In this document: positions 24,133 through 32,833 of the stretch, one piece after another
How positions within the stretch are numbered: position 1 is the stretch's first letter
How the letters are laid out: each line of letters begins with the position of its first letter
Assembly: GCF_014191725.1 (NCBI RefSeq)
Contig: NZ_JACHWZ010000030.1
Span: forward strand, 1-55,373
Source of the DNA: Microbulbifer rhizosphaerae
Lineage (GTDB): Bacteria; Pseudomonadota; Gammaproteobacteria; Pseudomonadales; Cellvibrionaceae
Direction: 5' to 3'
Length of the DNA stretch: 55,373 bases
Notes under the pieces: model-generated
Databases searched by the model: none
What the model saw: the letters and a program-made list of their open reading frames with translations, nothing else
What the model was told of the DNA's origin: nothing
Translations under genes and position numbers: made by a program

Positions 24133-25194
24133 ATGAGCAAAGACCTGTTTGACAACCCCCTCGGCACCGACGGCTTCGAGTTCGTGGAGTACGCGGCTCC
24201 GGAGCCCGAACTGCTGCGCTCCCTGTTCGAACACCTGGGCTTTGCGGAAGTGGCCCGCCACCGCTCCAAGGACGTCACCCTGCACAAACAGGGAGAGATC
24301 AACTTCATTATCAATGCCGAACCGGATTCTTTTGCACAGAGGTTCGCCAAAAAGCACGGCCCCTGTGCCTGTGCCATGGGCTTTCGGGTCCGGAACGCCG
24401 CAAAAGCCTACCGCGAGGCCATCGACAAGGGGGCCACCGCGGTGGAAACCCACCCCGGACCGATGGAACTGAACATCCCCGCCATCGAGGGTATCGGCGG
24501 CAGCCGCATCTACCTGGTGGACCGCTACGGCGACAACACCATCTACGATGTGGACTTCCTGCCCACCGGCAAGATGCCGCCGTTCGATGCCGGCCTCACC
24601 TACATCGATCACCTCACCCACAACGTACGCCGCGGCAATATGGACAAGTGGGCGGGCTTCTATGAAAACATTTTCAATTTCCGCGAGATCCGCTACTTCG
24701 ACATCGAGGGCAAGCTTACCGGGCTGACCAGCCGGGCCATGACCAGCCCCTGCGGCAAGATCCGTATCCCCATCAACGAATCCTCCGACGACAAGTCGCA
24801 GATCGAGGAATACCTGAAAGAGTACCGGGGAGAGGGCATCCAGCACATCGCCCTGGGCACCGATGATATCTATCAAACCGTGCGCACCCTGCGCAAGCAC
24901 GAAGTGAAGTTCCAGGACACCCCGGACACCTACTACGAGAAGCTGGATGAACGGGTAAAAGGCCACGGCGAAGACAAGGAAGCCCTGCAGAAACTGAAAA
25001 TCCTGGTCGACGGCGCCCCCACCGAGGGTCAGGGCCTGCTGCTGCAGATTTTCACCCAGAATGTGATCGGCCCGATCTTCTACGAGATCATCCAGCGCAA
25101 GGGCAACGAGGGCTTCGGTGAGGGCAACTTCCAGGCGCTGTTCGAATCCATTGAGCTGGACCAGATTCGCCGCGGCGTTCTTCAGGACAAATAA
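24133..25194 (+). CDS. hpd: 4-hydroxyphenylpyruvate dioxygenase
   Basis: A 353-residue Fe(II) dioxygenase converting 4-hydroxyphenylpyruvate to homogentisate. The metal ligands are in place: His in 'YIDHLTHNV' (near 160), His in 'GIQHIALGTDDI' (near 238) and Glu in 'FGEGNFQALFESIE' (near 330). 'TQNVIGPIFYEIIQRKG' is the family C-terminal signature. I chose the ATG at 24133 (a GTG immediately before is possible), with GAGG upstream. It is first in the homogentisate operon, and a MarR gene is divergent. Confidence 0.96.
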   Translation: MSKDLFDNPLGTDGFEFVEYAAPEPELLRSLFEHLGFAEVARHRSKDVTLHKQGEINFIINAEPDSFAQRFAKKHGPCACAMGFRVRNAAKAYREAIDKGATAVETHPGPMELNIPAIEGIGGSRIYLVDRYGDNTIYDVDFLPTGKMPPFDAGLTYIDHLTHNVRRGNMDKWAGFYENIFNFREIRYFDIEGKLTGLTSRAMTSPCGKIRIPINESSDDKSQIEEYLKEYRGEGIQHIALGTDDIYQTVRTLRKHEVKFQDTPDTYYEKLDERVKGHGEDKEALQKLKILVDGAPTEGQGLLLQIFTQNVIGPIFYEIIQRKGNEGFGEGNFQALFESIELDQIRRGVLQDK

Positions 25195-25246
25195 TCGCCC
25201 CGGCCGGACCGCTCCTACCAGATCACTAACCGACAAGTGAAAACTC

Positions 25247-26371
25247 ATGAAAAACTGGATCAACTTTCCCCGCGTGGAAGGTGAAGCCAGCCGGCAGGCC
25301 CACGCGGACTTCCCCGCGAACACCTACGAGCGGGAAATGAGCAAGGAGGGCTTCTTCGGCCCGGCCACCCATTTTTACCACCGCCATCCTCCCACCGGCT
25401 GGAGCAATTTCGAGGGCCCGCTGCGTCCCCACGCCTTCGACAGCACCAGAATGGCTCACAGCGGCAATAGCCCCTGGGACCACAAACCGATACTTCAGAA
25501 CAGCGGCAGCCTGGTGGCCCTGTGGACTTGCCGCGAAGCCATGGACCACCTGGTCCGCAACGCCGACGGCGACCAGCTGCTGTTCGTGCACAATGGCAGC
25601 GGAGATCTCTACTGCGATTTCGGCCACCTGCATATTCGGGACGGCGACTACATCATGCTGCCCCGCGGCACCCTGTGGCGCCTGGAGCCCGCCGAACCGC
25701 TGGAACTGTTGATGGTGGAGGCCACCGGCAGCCACTTCCAACTGCCGGAAAAAGGCTTGGTGGGCCCCCACGCCATCTTCGACCCGGCAATGCTGGACGT
25801 ACCCACAATGGACGGCAAATTCCACGCGCAGCAGACCGAGGACGAGTGGCAGGTAAAGGTGAAGGCGCGCCAGCAGCTGTCCGTGATCACCTACCCGTTC
25901 AACCCGCTGGACGCCGCCGGCTGGAAGGGGGACAACCTGGCAGTGCGCATCAACTGGCGCGACATACGCCCGCTGATGAGCCACCGCTACCATCTTCCCC
26001 CATCGGCCCACACCACCTTCGTGGCCCGCGGCTTCGTGGTCTGCACCTTTGCGCCGCGCCCCATCGAGAGCGACCCGGGCGCTTTGAAAGTGCCCTTCTT
26101 CCACAACAACGACGACTTCGACGAACTGATCTTCTACCACCGCGGCGACTTCTTCAGCCGCGACAACATCCACCCGGGCATGCTCACCCTGCACCCCATG
26201 GGTTTTACCCACGGACCGCACCCAAAGGCCCTCGAGGCCGGGGCCCGGCACGCCAGAAAGGAAACCGACGAGGTGGCAGTCATGCTCGACAGCCGCACCC
26301 CCTGGAACATCCTTCCGGATGCCCATGCGGTGGAGTTACCGGAGTACGTCGATAGTTGGAAAACCAAGTAA
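25247..26371 (+). CDS. hmgA: Homogentisate 1,2-dioxygenase (short form)
   Basis: A 374-residue cupin dioxygenase opening the homogentisate ring to maleylacetoacetate. It is the shorter bacterial form (classical enzymes are about 430-445 residues), beginning 'MKNWINFPRVEGEASRQAHA'. The iron-binding region is visible in 'DELIFYHRGDFFSRDNIHPG' and 'LHPMGFTHGPHPKALE'. It lies 52 bases after hpd, separated by a decayed REP unit, and is followed by a REP pair before fah. Confidence 0.93.
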   Translation: MKNWINFPRVEGEASRQAHADFPANTYEREMSKEGFFGPATHFYHRHPPTGWSNFEGPLRPHAFDSTRMAHSGNSPWDHKPILQNSGSLVALWTCREAMDHLVRNADGDQLLFVHNGSGDLYCDFGHLHIRDGDYIMLPRGTLWRLEPAEPLELLMVEATGSHFQLPEKGLVGPHAIFDPAMLDVPTMDGKFHAQQTEDEWQVKVKARQQLSVITYPFNPLDAAGWKGDNLAVRINWRDIRPLMSHRYHLPPSAHTTFVARGFVVCTFAPRPIESDPGALKVPFFHNNDDFDELIFYHRGDFFSRDNIHPGMLTLHPMGFTHGPHPKALEAGARHARKETDEVAVMLDSRTPWNILPDAHAVELPEYVDSWKTK

Positions 26372-26379
26372 CTATCCCT

Positions 26380-26455
26380 TGCAGGAGCGGCCGTTGGCCG
26401 CGATCGAGCTGTGAAATAAACCACCATTGATCGCGGCCAACGGCCGCTCCTACAG
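26380..26455. repeat. Inverted REP pair between hmgA and fah
   Basis: GCAGGAGCGGCCGTTGGCCG (from 26381) and its inverted partner (GATCGCGGCCAACGGCCGCTCCTACAG region, 26429-26455) form a long hairpin around a 22-base loop. The two arms match, including the TT/AA centre, while the pair at 27488-27566 has a different centre. It sits inside the operon and could modulate mRNA stability. Confidence 0.85.
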
Positions 26456-26484
26456 TGCGACTCGGCAACAAGGAACAAGAATCC

Positions 26485-27471
26485 ATGAAACTAGCCTCCC
26501 TGAAAAAAGGCCGCGACGGCGAACTGATCGTGGTCTCCCGCGACCTGACCCGCCACTGCGGCGCCGCCGATATCGCCCCCTCCCTTCAGGCGGCCCTGGA
26601 TGACTGGGAAACCATCGAACCCCGGCTGCGGGCCCGCTTCAACGCGCTGCAACAGGGCGAGGTCACCAGCTTCCCCTTCGATCCCGGCGAATGTCACAGC
26701 CCCCTGCCCCGCGCCTACCACTGGGCGGACGGCAGCGCCTACGTCAATCACGTGGAGCTGGTGCGCAAGGCCCGGGGTGTGGAGATGCCGGAATCCTTCT
26801 GGACCGATCCACTGATGTACCAGGGCGGCTCCGACACCTTTCTCGCCCCCAGGGAAAATATCGCCATGGCAAGCACCGAGTGGGGCATCGATTTCGAGGC
26901 GGAAGTGGCGGTGATCACCGGCGATGTGCCCATGGGCACCGATGCGGAGAAAGCCGGCGGGCATATCCGTCTGCTGATGCTGGTCAACGACGTCTCCCTG
27001 CGCAACCTGATCCCCGGCGAGTTGGCCAAGGGCTTCGGCTTCTACCAGTCCAAGCCCTCCAGCGCCTTCTCCCCGGTGGCGGTGACACCGGATGAACTCG
27101 GCCACCGCTGGCGCGACGGCAAAGTGCACCTGCCGCTGCACGCGAGGCTGAATGGAGAGAAAATTGGTTCCCCCAATGCCGGCGTGGACATGACCTTCAA
27201 CTTCCCGCAGCTGATCGCCCATGCGGCGAAAAGCCGAAATCTCGGCGCCGGTACCATTATCGGCTCCGGCACCGTCTCCAACGTGGACCGCTCCTCCGGC
27301 TCCTGCTGCCTGGCGGAAGTGCGTATGCTGGAAATGATCGCCGACGGAAAACCCAGCACGCCGTTTATGCAGTTCGGCGACCGCATCGAGATCGCCATGT
27401 ACGACGAGATGGACGCGGATATTTTCGGTACCATCGATCAGCGGGTGGTGGAATACGTAGCCCCCCAGTAA
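26485..27471 (+). CDS. Fumarylacetoacetate hydrolase family protein
   Basis: A 328-residue FAH-family hydrolase, the short bacterial type. In this operon it should cleave fumarylacetoacetate to fumarate and acetoacetate, the last step of tyrosine breakdown. The metal-binding acidic residues are seen in 'GIDFEAEVAVITGDVP' (near 140) and 'LMLVNDVSLRNLIPGEL' (near 170), with 'GTIIGSGTVSNVD' near 265. The ATG at 26485 follows AAGGAACAAG. Placement between hmgA and maiA supports the role strongly. Confidence 0.92.
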   Translation: MKLASLKKGRDGELIVVSRDLTRHCGAADIAPSLQAALDDWETIEPRLRARFNALQQGEVTSFPFDPGECHSPLPRAYHWADGSAYVNHVELVRKARGVEMPESFWTDPLMYQGGSDTFLAPRENIAMASTEWGIDFEAEVAVITGDVPMGTDAEKAGGHIRLLMLVNDVSLRNLIPGELAKGFGFYQSKPSSAFSPVAVTPDELGHRWRDGKVHLPLHARLNGEKIGSPNAGVDMTFNFPQLIAHAAKSRNLGAGTIIGSGTVSNVDRSSGSCCLAEVRMLEMIADGKPSTPFMQFGDRIEIAMYDEMDADIFGTIDQRVVEYVAPQ

Positions 27472-27487
27472 TCTACTGCCCTTTCCC

Positions 27488-27566
27488 TGTAGGAGCGGCC
27501 GCTGGCCGCGATCAATTTTTCAGAATTCTTCTGAGTTAGATCGCGGCCAGCGGCCGCTCCTACAGA
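27488..27566. repeat. Inverted REP pair between fah and maiA
   Basis: CTGTAGGAGCGGCCGCTGGC (from 27488) and its exact complement ending at 27566 form a perfect 27-base stem with an AT-rich loop containing GAATTC. The arm centre differs from the 26380-26455 pair (GC/GC versus TT/AA) but is matched within the pair. Confidence 0.85.
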
Positions 27567-27590
27567 TACGAACCGGAACAAGGAATAACA

Positions 27591-28220
27591 ATGGAATTAC
27601 ACGGCTACTTCCGCTCCTCCGCCAGCTACCGCGTGCGCATCGGCCTCAACCTCAAGGGCCTGGAATATGACTATTACGCGGTCAACCTGCTGAAGAGCGA
27701 ACAAAAGGGCGACACATACCGCAAACTGAACCCCCAGGGCCTGGTGCCGGCGCTGGTGGATGGCGACACAGTACTCACCCAATCCCTCGCCATACTCGAG
27801 TGGCTGGACGATCGGCATCCCGAACCCGCACTTCTGCCCCGGGATTCACTGCAACGGGCGCGCATTCGCGCCTTGAGCTATACCATCGCCTGCGATATCC
27901 AGCCGGTGCAGAACCTGCGAATACTCAAATACCTGCAATCGGAGTTTGCGGTCGACGATGAGCAGAAAACCGGCTGGGTCCGCCAATGGATTCACGAGGG
28001 ATTCAGCGCACTGGAACAGCAACTGGACCCGGCACCTTTTGCCGCTGGAGAAGAACCGGGACTGTTCGAGTGCTGCCTGATTCCACAGATCTACAACGCC
28101 GAACGCTTCGGCATGGATATCGCCGACTACCCGGCAATCCACCGCATCGCCCGGGCCTGCGCGGAGATACCGGCTTTTATCGAGGCGCGGCCGGAAAACC
28201 AGCCGGACAGCACTCTCTAA
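27591..28220 (+). CDS. maiA: Maleylacetoacetate isomerase (zeta-class GST)
   Basis: A 209-residue glutathione-dependent isomerase converting maleylacetoacetate to fumarylacetoacetate. The zeta signature is visible at the N-terminus ('YFRSSASYRVRIGLNLKGL', where the usual SSCS is SSAS) and in 'NPQGLVPALVDGDTVLTQS'. The length is typical. It ends the hpd operon; its last four bases overlap the converging mscS stop. The ribosome site is AAGGAA. Confidence 0.93.
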   Translation: MELHGYFRSSASYRVRIGLNLKGLEYDYYAVNLLKSEQKGDTYRKLNPQGLVPALVDGDTVLTQSLAILEWLDDRHPEPALLPRDSLQRARIRALSYTIACDIQPVQNLRILKYLQSEFAVDDEQKTGWVRQWIHEGFSALEQQLDPAPFAAGEEPGLFECCLIPQIYNAERFGMDIADYPAIHRIARACAEIPAFIEARPENQPDSTL

Positions 28221-29197
28221 TCGGGCTCACTACGCAGAGACAACGGCTCCTTGAAAGTCAGTGTCCGGTAGGGGAAGGGAATCTCGATACCAGCGCTGTC
28301 CAGAGCGTCCTTGATCGCGGTCACCACCTCGCCGCGGGACTTGCGCATCGCCACCGGTGTGGAGCCCGTCCACCAGGTGACCTCGATATCGATACCGCTG
28401 TCGCCGAATTCCTGTGGAAATACCTGGATGGGATCGTCCTCCCGCACCAACTCACAAGAGGCCACTGCCTTTTCGATCACCTCCACCGCCTCCGCCAGCT
28501 TCTCGCGGTAGGCCACCCCCACGGTAATGGCGACCCGTCGCTTGATCCGATCGGTGAGGATCTCACAGGGATTCTTGAACAGGAACAGATTCGGCACTAT
28601 CACCAATTCTCCACTGGTCTTGCGGATCGCGGTATTGCGCACCTCCACCGCTTCCACACGGCCGGCAACCCCCTCGCACTCGATAAAATCCCCCTCCTCG
28701 AAGGGAAAGCGCCACAAAATCAGGATGCCGGCGAAGAAGTTCTCGAAGATATCCTTGAATGCCAGGCCCACGGCAACGGATAGCAGGCCCAGAGCTCCCA
28801 GCGCCCGGGCCGGGGTCAGCCCGGGGAAAAGCACCATTGCCGCAAACAGAAAGCCGAGCACCCAGACCCCGATATTAATCAGGCGCACCAGCAATTCGCG
28901 CAACGACTTTCGGGATGTAGTCCGTTTGAATATGCGCCGCCCAGAATGCTTGATCACCAGGGCAATAATCCAGGTCACCAGCAATACCACAAAACTGGTA
29001 AGCACGTAGGGAACATGGACGAGGAAATTGCTCCAGATATCCGCCAGCGACTCCAGGATGGTCGTCACCGCCTCTGAGAAGGACGTAGGTGCCATTTTGG
29101 CCAGCTCCAACTCCTCCTGCGGTTCCTGCGGCTGGGGATCCTGCAGGGGATTCAGTTGGAGAAACATTGCAGCGTAGAGCGTGGGAAGTGCTGCCAT
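28217..29197 (-). CDS. MscS family mechanosensitive channel
   Basis: A 326-residue small-conductance mechanosensitive channel releasing solutes on osmotic down-shock. Helices run at about 60-85 ('YVLTSFVVLLVTWIIALVI') and 107-127, followed by the pore helix ('ARALGALGLLSVAVGLAFKD', near 140) and the beta domain ('RFPFEEGDFIECEGVAGRVE', 'VRNTAIRKTSGELVIVPN'). The cytoplasmic vestibule follows. A proline/glutamine-rich N-terminal stretch is unusual. It overlaps the maiA end by four bases and is not part of the hyp operon upstream, from which a palindromic repeat separates it. Confidence 0.93.
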   Translation of the reverse strand: MAALPTLYAAMFLQLNPLQDPQPQEPQEELELAKMAPTSFSEAVTTILESLADIWSNFLVHVPYVLTSFVVLLVTWIIALVIKHSGRRIFKRTTSRKSLRELLVRLINIGVWVLGFLFAAMVLFPGLTPARALGALGLLSVAVGLAFKDIFENFFAGILILWRFPFEEGDFIECEGVAGRVEAVEVRNTAIRKTSGELVIVPNLFLFKNPCEILTDRIKRRVAITVGVAYREKLAEAVEVIEKAVASCELVREDDPIQVFPQEFGDSGIDIEVTWWTGSTPVAMRKSRGEVVTAIKDALDSAGIEIPFPYRTLTFKEPLSLRSEPD

Positions 29198-29283
29198 AAA
29201 CCTTTACAACTCCGTCTGTAGGGCGAAGATTTCAGACAGGCTCGAAGAACCTGTTTGGAATCTCGCACAAAGCTCTCAGGAGC

Positions 29284-29396
29284 GGGTGGGGTAGCGCTTT
29301 CCGGGACTGTCCGCGAGAGGGACCTGCGGACAAGCCTACAGGGATGTATTTACGGGGGGCGCCTAGCCCGTGTCCCGGAAAGCGCTACCCATCCGA
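29284..29396. repeat. Hairpin element, third copy
   Basis: The arms GGGTAGCGCTTTCCGGGAC (ending 29307) and GTCCCGGAAAGCGCTACCC (29372-29390) are perfectly complementary over 19 bases. The internal strip GGGATGTATTTACGG (29341-29355) and following CGCCTAGCCCGTGTCCCG matches the copies at 6437-6561 and 11964-12222, but the arm sequence is different. It lies between hypB and mscS. Confidence 0.8.
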
Positions 29397-29427
29397 CCCC
29401 GCACCGCGGCCGGGAATATCTGAGAAT

Positions 29428-30246
29428 TCAAACAGGCTCCAAGAGACGCCGGCCCTGCAGCCAGTCGTACCAATCTTTCAGGCCGTAACCGCCGGTGGCG
29501 GAGAGCTGCAATACGTCGATATGCGGGTTGACCCGGCGCGCATAGCCGATACAGGCATCCAGGTCGAAATCCACATGGGGCAGCAGGTCGGTTTTGTTCA
29601 GAATCATCAGCGACGCGGCGCGAAACATATGGGGATATTTGAGCGGTTTGTCCTCCCCCTCGGTCACCGAAAGAACCACCACCTTGGCGTGCTCCCCGAG
29701 ATCGAAGAGTGCCGGGCACACCAGGTTGCCGACATTTTCGATCATCAGCAACGAACCCTCCGGCGGCTCCAGTTCGTTGAGCGCCCCCTCGATCATCGAC
29801 GCCTCCAGATGACAGCCGGTGCCCGTATTGACCTGCACCGAGTGGCAACCGGTAGCGCGGATGCGCTCGGCGTCGAACTGGGTCTCCTGGTCGCCCTCAA
29901 CCACGCTGATCGTAACCGTTCCGAGCAGATCCAGGATGGTGCGCTCCAGCAATGTGGTCTTGCCAGCGCCGGGGGAACTGACCAGATTGAGGGCGAAAAT
30001 ATTGCGCTCGCGTAAACGAGCGCGGTTGCGCTCCGCAATCGCCCGGTTGTACGCGAGCAGGTCCCGCTCCAGGTGCAACCGGTCGATCTCCCGATCCGGC
30101 GCGCCCGCTTGGTGTTCACTGTGCTGGCGGTGCAGTGCGGGACCGTCATCGGCCGCAATCGGTTCACCGATACTCAGCACTTTGCCCGTGGCGGTATTGG
30201 TCAACAGGGACCGAGCGCCTCCGGAGCAACCACAGGTGGTACACAT
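29428..30246 (-). CDS. hypB: Hydrogenase nickel incorporation GTPase HypB
   Basis: A 272-residue SIMIBI GTPase that delivers nickel to [NiFe]-hydrogenase precursors. The N-terminus 'MCTTCGCSGG' carries the high-affinity CxxCGC nickel site. A short histidine-containing linker ('HRQHSEHQ') replaces the long His-rich tract of storage-type HypBs. The P-loop is 'SSPGAGKTTLLERT' (near 105), with 'VEGDQETQFDAERI' and 'NKTDLLPHVDFD' downstream. Its ATG overlaps the hypA stop by one base. It is last in the operon. Confidence 0.96.
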   Translation of the reverse strand: MCTTCGCSGGARSLLTNTATGKVLSIGEPIAADDGPALHRQHSEHQAGAPDREIDRLHLERDLLAYNRAIAERNRARLRERNIFALNLVSSPGAGKTTLLERTILDLLGTVTISVVEGDQETQFDAERIRATGCHSVQVNTGTGCHLEASMIEGALNELEPPEGSLLMIENVGNLVCPALFDLGEHAKVVVLSVTEGEDKPLKYPHMFRAASLMILNKTDLLPHVDFDLDACIGYARRVNPHIDVLQLSATGGYGLKDWYDWLQGRRLLEPV

Positions 30247-30587
30247 CAGACCGCCTCCTCGATTTCCATGGATTGAATCCGCAACTGGTCGCCGCCACTG
30301 GGAGGCTCCAGGTTCCCGGAACCGCAGCTGCAGTTATCCAGCAGGCTGCGCAGCGACAGTTCGCGGCCGCATTCCCGACAGCGGCTGCGGCCCGGCCGCA
30401 CCAGGATTTCCAGCTCCGCCCCCTGCAGGGCGGTACCATCGCTCACCGCGGCAAAACAGAAGCGCAGCGCCTCCGGCATCACGCAGGACAGCGCGCCCAC
30501 CTCCAGGGTGACTTTGCGCACCCACGCGCCGTTTGCCCGTGCACTACAGGCCTCGACGATGCTCTGCACCAGGGACAGCTCATGCAC
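30246..30587 (-). CDS. hypA: Hydrogenase/urease nickel chaperone HypA, variant zinc site
   Basis: A 113-residue nickel metallochaperone working with HypB. The start is GTG, reading 'MHELSLVQSIV' with the essential His2/Glu3. The zinc-binding loop has one normal pair ('CRECGREL') but the second is 'NCSCGSGN', a CxC where the family usually has CxxC, so the zinc geometry may be altered. It lies 45 bases after hypE, the only real gap in this operon, and is coupled to hypB. Confidence 0.94.
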   Translation of the reverse strand: MHELSLVQSIVEACSARANGAWVRKVTLEVGALSCVMPEALRFCFAAVSDGTALQGAELEILVRPGRSRCRECGRELSLRSLLDNCSCGSGNLEPPSGGDQLRIQSMEIEEAV

Positions 30588-30632
30588 GGCAGCCCACCTC
30601 GGCGGTCCGGGTTCCCCCGCGGAACATCCACA

Positions 30633-31694
30633 TCAACAGATCCTCGGCAACTGCTCGCCAATCAGCATGTCGACGATGCGCCCTCCGCCGAAACCACTGC
30701 GCATCACCACCCGTCCCGCAGGTTCGGCGGTGACTTCGCCGATTGACGCCGCCTGCGCGCCGGCGGGATGCGCGCGCATGGCCGCCAGCGCGCGGTCCGC
30801 GCAGGACTCGGGCACGATCGCCACCAGCACGCCCTCGTTGGCGTAGTAGAGCGGGTCCAGCCCGAGAATTTCCGATACGCCCCTGACCTCGTCGCGCACC
30901 GGGATCGCCGCCTCTTCGAATTCCATACAGACGCCGGCGCTCTCAGCGAATTCATTCAATACCGTCGCCAGGCCGCCGCGGGTGGCATCGCGCAGACAGT
31001 GCACCTGCGGGCAGGCGTCGAGCAGCGCACGCACCAGGCCATTGAGCGGGCGCGTATCACTCTCTATCGGCACCTGCAGGGCGAGGTCCCCCCGCGCGGC
31101 GAGAATCGCCACGCCGTGATCGCCGATAAAACCGTTGACCAGGATTCTGTCGCCGGGGCGGGCGCGGCCCGCGGCAATCTCAACCCCTGCGGGAATCGCG
31201 CCGACGCCGCTGGTATGGATAAACAGTTTGTCCGCCGCGCCCTTTGGTACCACCTTGGTATCACCGGTGACGATTTGCACCCCGGCAGCTTCGGCCGCCC
31301 GCGCCATGGACTCGACGATGCGGCGCAGGTCGGCCAGGGCAAAGCCCTCTTCGAGAATCACGCCGCAGGACAGATACAGCGGCACCGCACCGCTCACCGC
31401 CAGGTCGTTGACGGTGCCGTTCACCGCCAGCTCGCCAATATCACCACCGGGGAAAAACAGCGGGTCCACCACATAGGAATCGGTGGTGAACGCCAGCCGG
31501 TCCCCGGCGACACAGAGGTCCGCGAGCGGTATGCGGGCCTGGTCCTCCAGCGCGGCGAGAGCGGGATTGGCAAAGGCGGACAGAAAGACATCGTTCACCA
31601 GGTCGCGCATGGCGCGGCCGCCGCTGCCGTGGGAGAGGTCGATTCTGGCTTCCTGTGCCGCACTCCGCGGGCGCTCGGCCGTGGTGTCGCTCAT
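30633..31694 (-). CDS. hypE: Hydrogenase maturation protein HypE
   Basis: A 353-residue protein that dehydrates the carbamoyl group on its C-terminal cysteine to make the cyanide ligand of the NiFe site. It has the AIR-synthase fold ('IDLSHGSGGRAMRDLV', 'DSYVVDPLFFPGGDIGELAV', 'GDTKVVPKGAADKLF') and ends in the functional motif 'EQLPRIC'. The start ATG overlaps the hypD TGA in an ATGA, so translation is coupled to hypD. Confidence 0.96.
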   Translation of the reverse strand: MSDTTAERPRSAAQEARIDLSHGSGGRAMRDLVNDVFLSAFANPALAALEDQARIPLADLCVAGDRLAFTTDSYVVDPLFFPGGDIGELAVNGTVNDLAVSGAVPLYLSCGVILEEGFALADLRRIVESMARAAEAAGVQIVTGDTKVVPKGAADKLFIHTSGVGAIPAGVEIAAGRARPGDRILVNGFIGDHGVAILAARGDLALQVPIESDTRPLNGLVRALLDACPQVHCLRDATRGGLATVLNEFAESAGVCMEFEEAAIPVRDEVRGVSEILGLDPLYYANEGVLVAIVPESCADRALAAMRAHPAGAQAASIGEVTAEPAGRVVMRSGFGGGRIVDMLIGEQLPRIC

Positions 31695-32833
31695 TCGCGC
31701 TCCTTTTGCAGCTCGCGGGCGCGAATCAGGTCCATGCGCCCGTAGTTGTGCATCGCCGCGCAGGCGCCCTCGCTGGAAACCATCAGCGAGCCCAGCGGGG
31801 TTTTCGGGGTACAGGCGGTGCCGAATACCTTGCACTGCCAGGGCTTGATCGCGCCTTTCAGCACTTCGCCGCACTGGCAGGATTTCGGATCGGCGATTTT
31901 CAGGTTGGGCAGGGAAAAGCGCTTCTCCGCATCGAAGCGGGCGAACGCCCCACGCAGGCGCACGCCCGAATGGTCGATGGAGCCGAGCCCCCGCCACTCG
32001 AAAAACTCGCGCAGCTCGAAAACCCGCTGCACCGCCTCCAGCGCGGCTGTGTTGCCGGCATCGGGAACCACGCGGCGGTACTGGTTCTCCACCTCACAGC
32101 GGCCCTCGGTGATCTGTTTCAACAGCAGGTAAACGGAGTGCAGAATATCCAGCGGCTCGAACCCGGAGATCACCAGCGGCTTGCGGTAGTGCCGGCAGAT
32201 AAATTCGTAGGGCGCGCTGCCGATCACCATGCTCACATGACCCGGGCCCAGGAAGCCGTCCAGGCGGATATCCGGCGAATCCAGGATGGCCTTGATGGTG
32301 GGAATAATGGTGATGTGGTTGCAGAAGACGGAAAAGTTTTCGATCCCCTCCTCCGCGGCGCGCAGAACCGTCAGCGCTGTGGGGGGCATGGTGGTCTCGA
32401 ACCCCAGGGCGAAAAACACCACCTCGCGGCCGGGATTGTCCCGCGCAATTTTCAACGCGTCTTCCGGCGAATAGACCATGCGCACATCGGCGCCCTCCGC
32501 CCGCGCCTGCAACAGGCTCTTGCGGGAGCCGGGCACGCGCATCGCATCGCCGAAGGTGGTGAAAATCACGTTGGGATGCTCGGCCAGGGCCACGCAGTCA
32601 TCCACCCGCCCCATGGGCAGCACACACACCGGGCAGCCGGGGCCGTGCACCATCTCGATATTGCGCGGCAGCACCTGCTCGATACCGTAGCGAAAAATGG
32701 AATGGGTATGCCCGCCGCAAACCTCCATCAGATGCAGCGGCCGCTCGCGCTGCAGTTGCGCCGCCAGATTCCCGATACTGGCCAGCAGTGCGCGGGCTTT
32801 GGCCGGGTCGCGGAACTCGTCGATAAATTTCAC
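31691..32833 (-). CDS. hypD: Hydrogenase maturation protein HypD
   Basis: A 380-residue Fe-S scaffold on which, with HypC, the Fe(CN)2CO unit is built. Visible motifs are 'MEVCGGHTHSIFRYG' (near 36), 'GPGCPVCVLP' (near 67) and 'FFALGFETTMPPTA' (near 147), plus C-terminal cluster cysteines ('KSCQCGEVL', 'PWQCKVFGTACTP'). The start is GTG (32833), inside a GTGA overlap with the SIS gene, with GGAGG upstream. Confidence 0.95.
   Translation of the reverse strand: MKFIDEFRDPAKARALLASIGNLAAQLQRERPLHLMEVCGGHTHSIFRYGIEQVLPRNIEMVHGPGCPVCVLPMGRVDDCVALAEHPNVIFTTFGDAMRVPGSRKSLLQARAEGADVRMVYSPEDALKIARDNPGREVVFFALGFETTMPPTALTVLRAAEEGIENFSVFCNHITIIPTIKAILDSPDIRLDGFLGPGHVSMVIGSAPYEFICRHYRKPLVISGFEPLDILHSVYLLLKQITEGRCEVENQYRRVVPDAGNTAALEAVQRVFELREFFEWRGLGSIDHSGVRLRGAFARFDAEKRFSLPNLKIADPKSCQCGEVLKGAIKPWQCKVFGTACTPKTPLGSLMVSSEGACAAMHNYGRMDLIRARELQKERE

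Noticed and set aside
26380..27566. CRISPR-like repeats in the homogentisate operon
   Set aside because: The repeats are inverted REP pairs, only two, with genes between them; no regular spacing and no cas genes.
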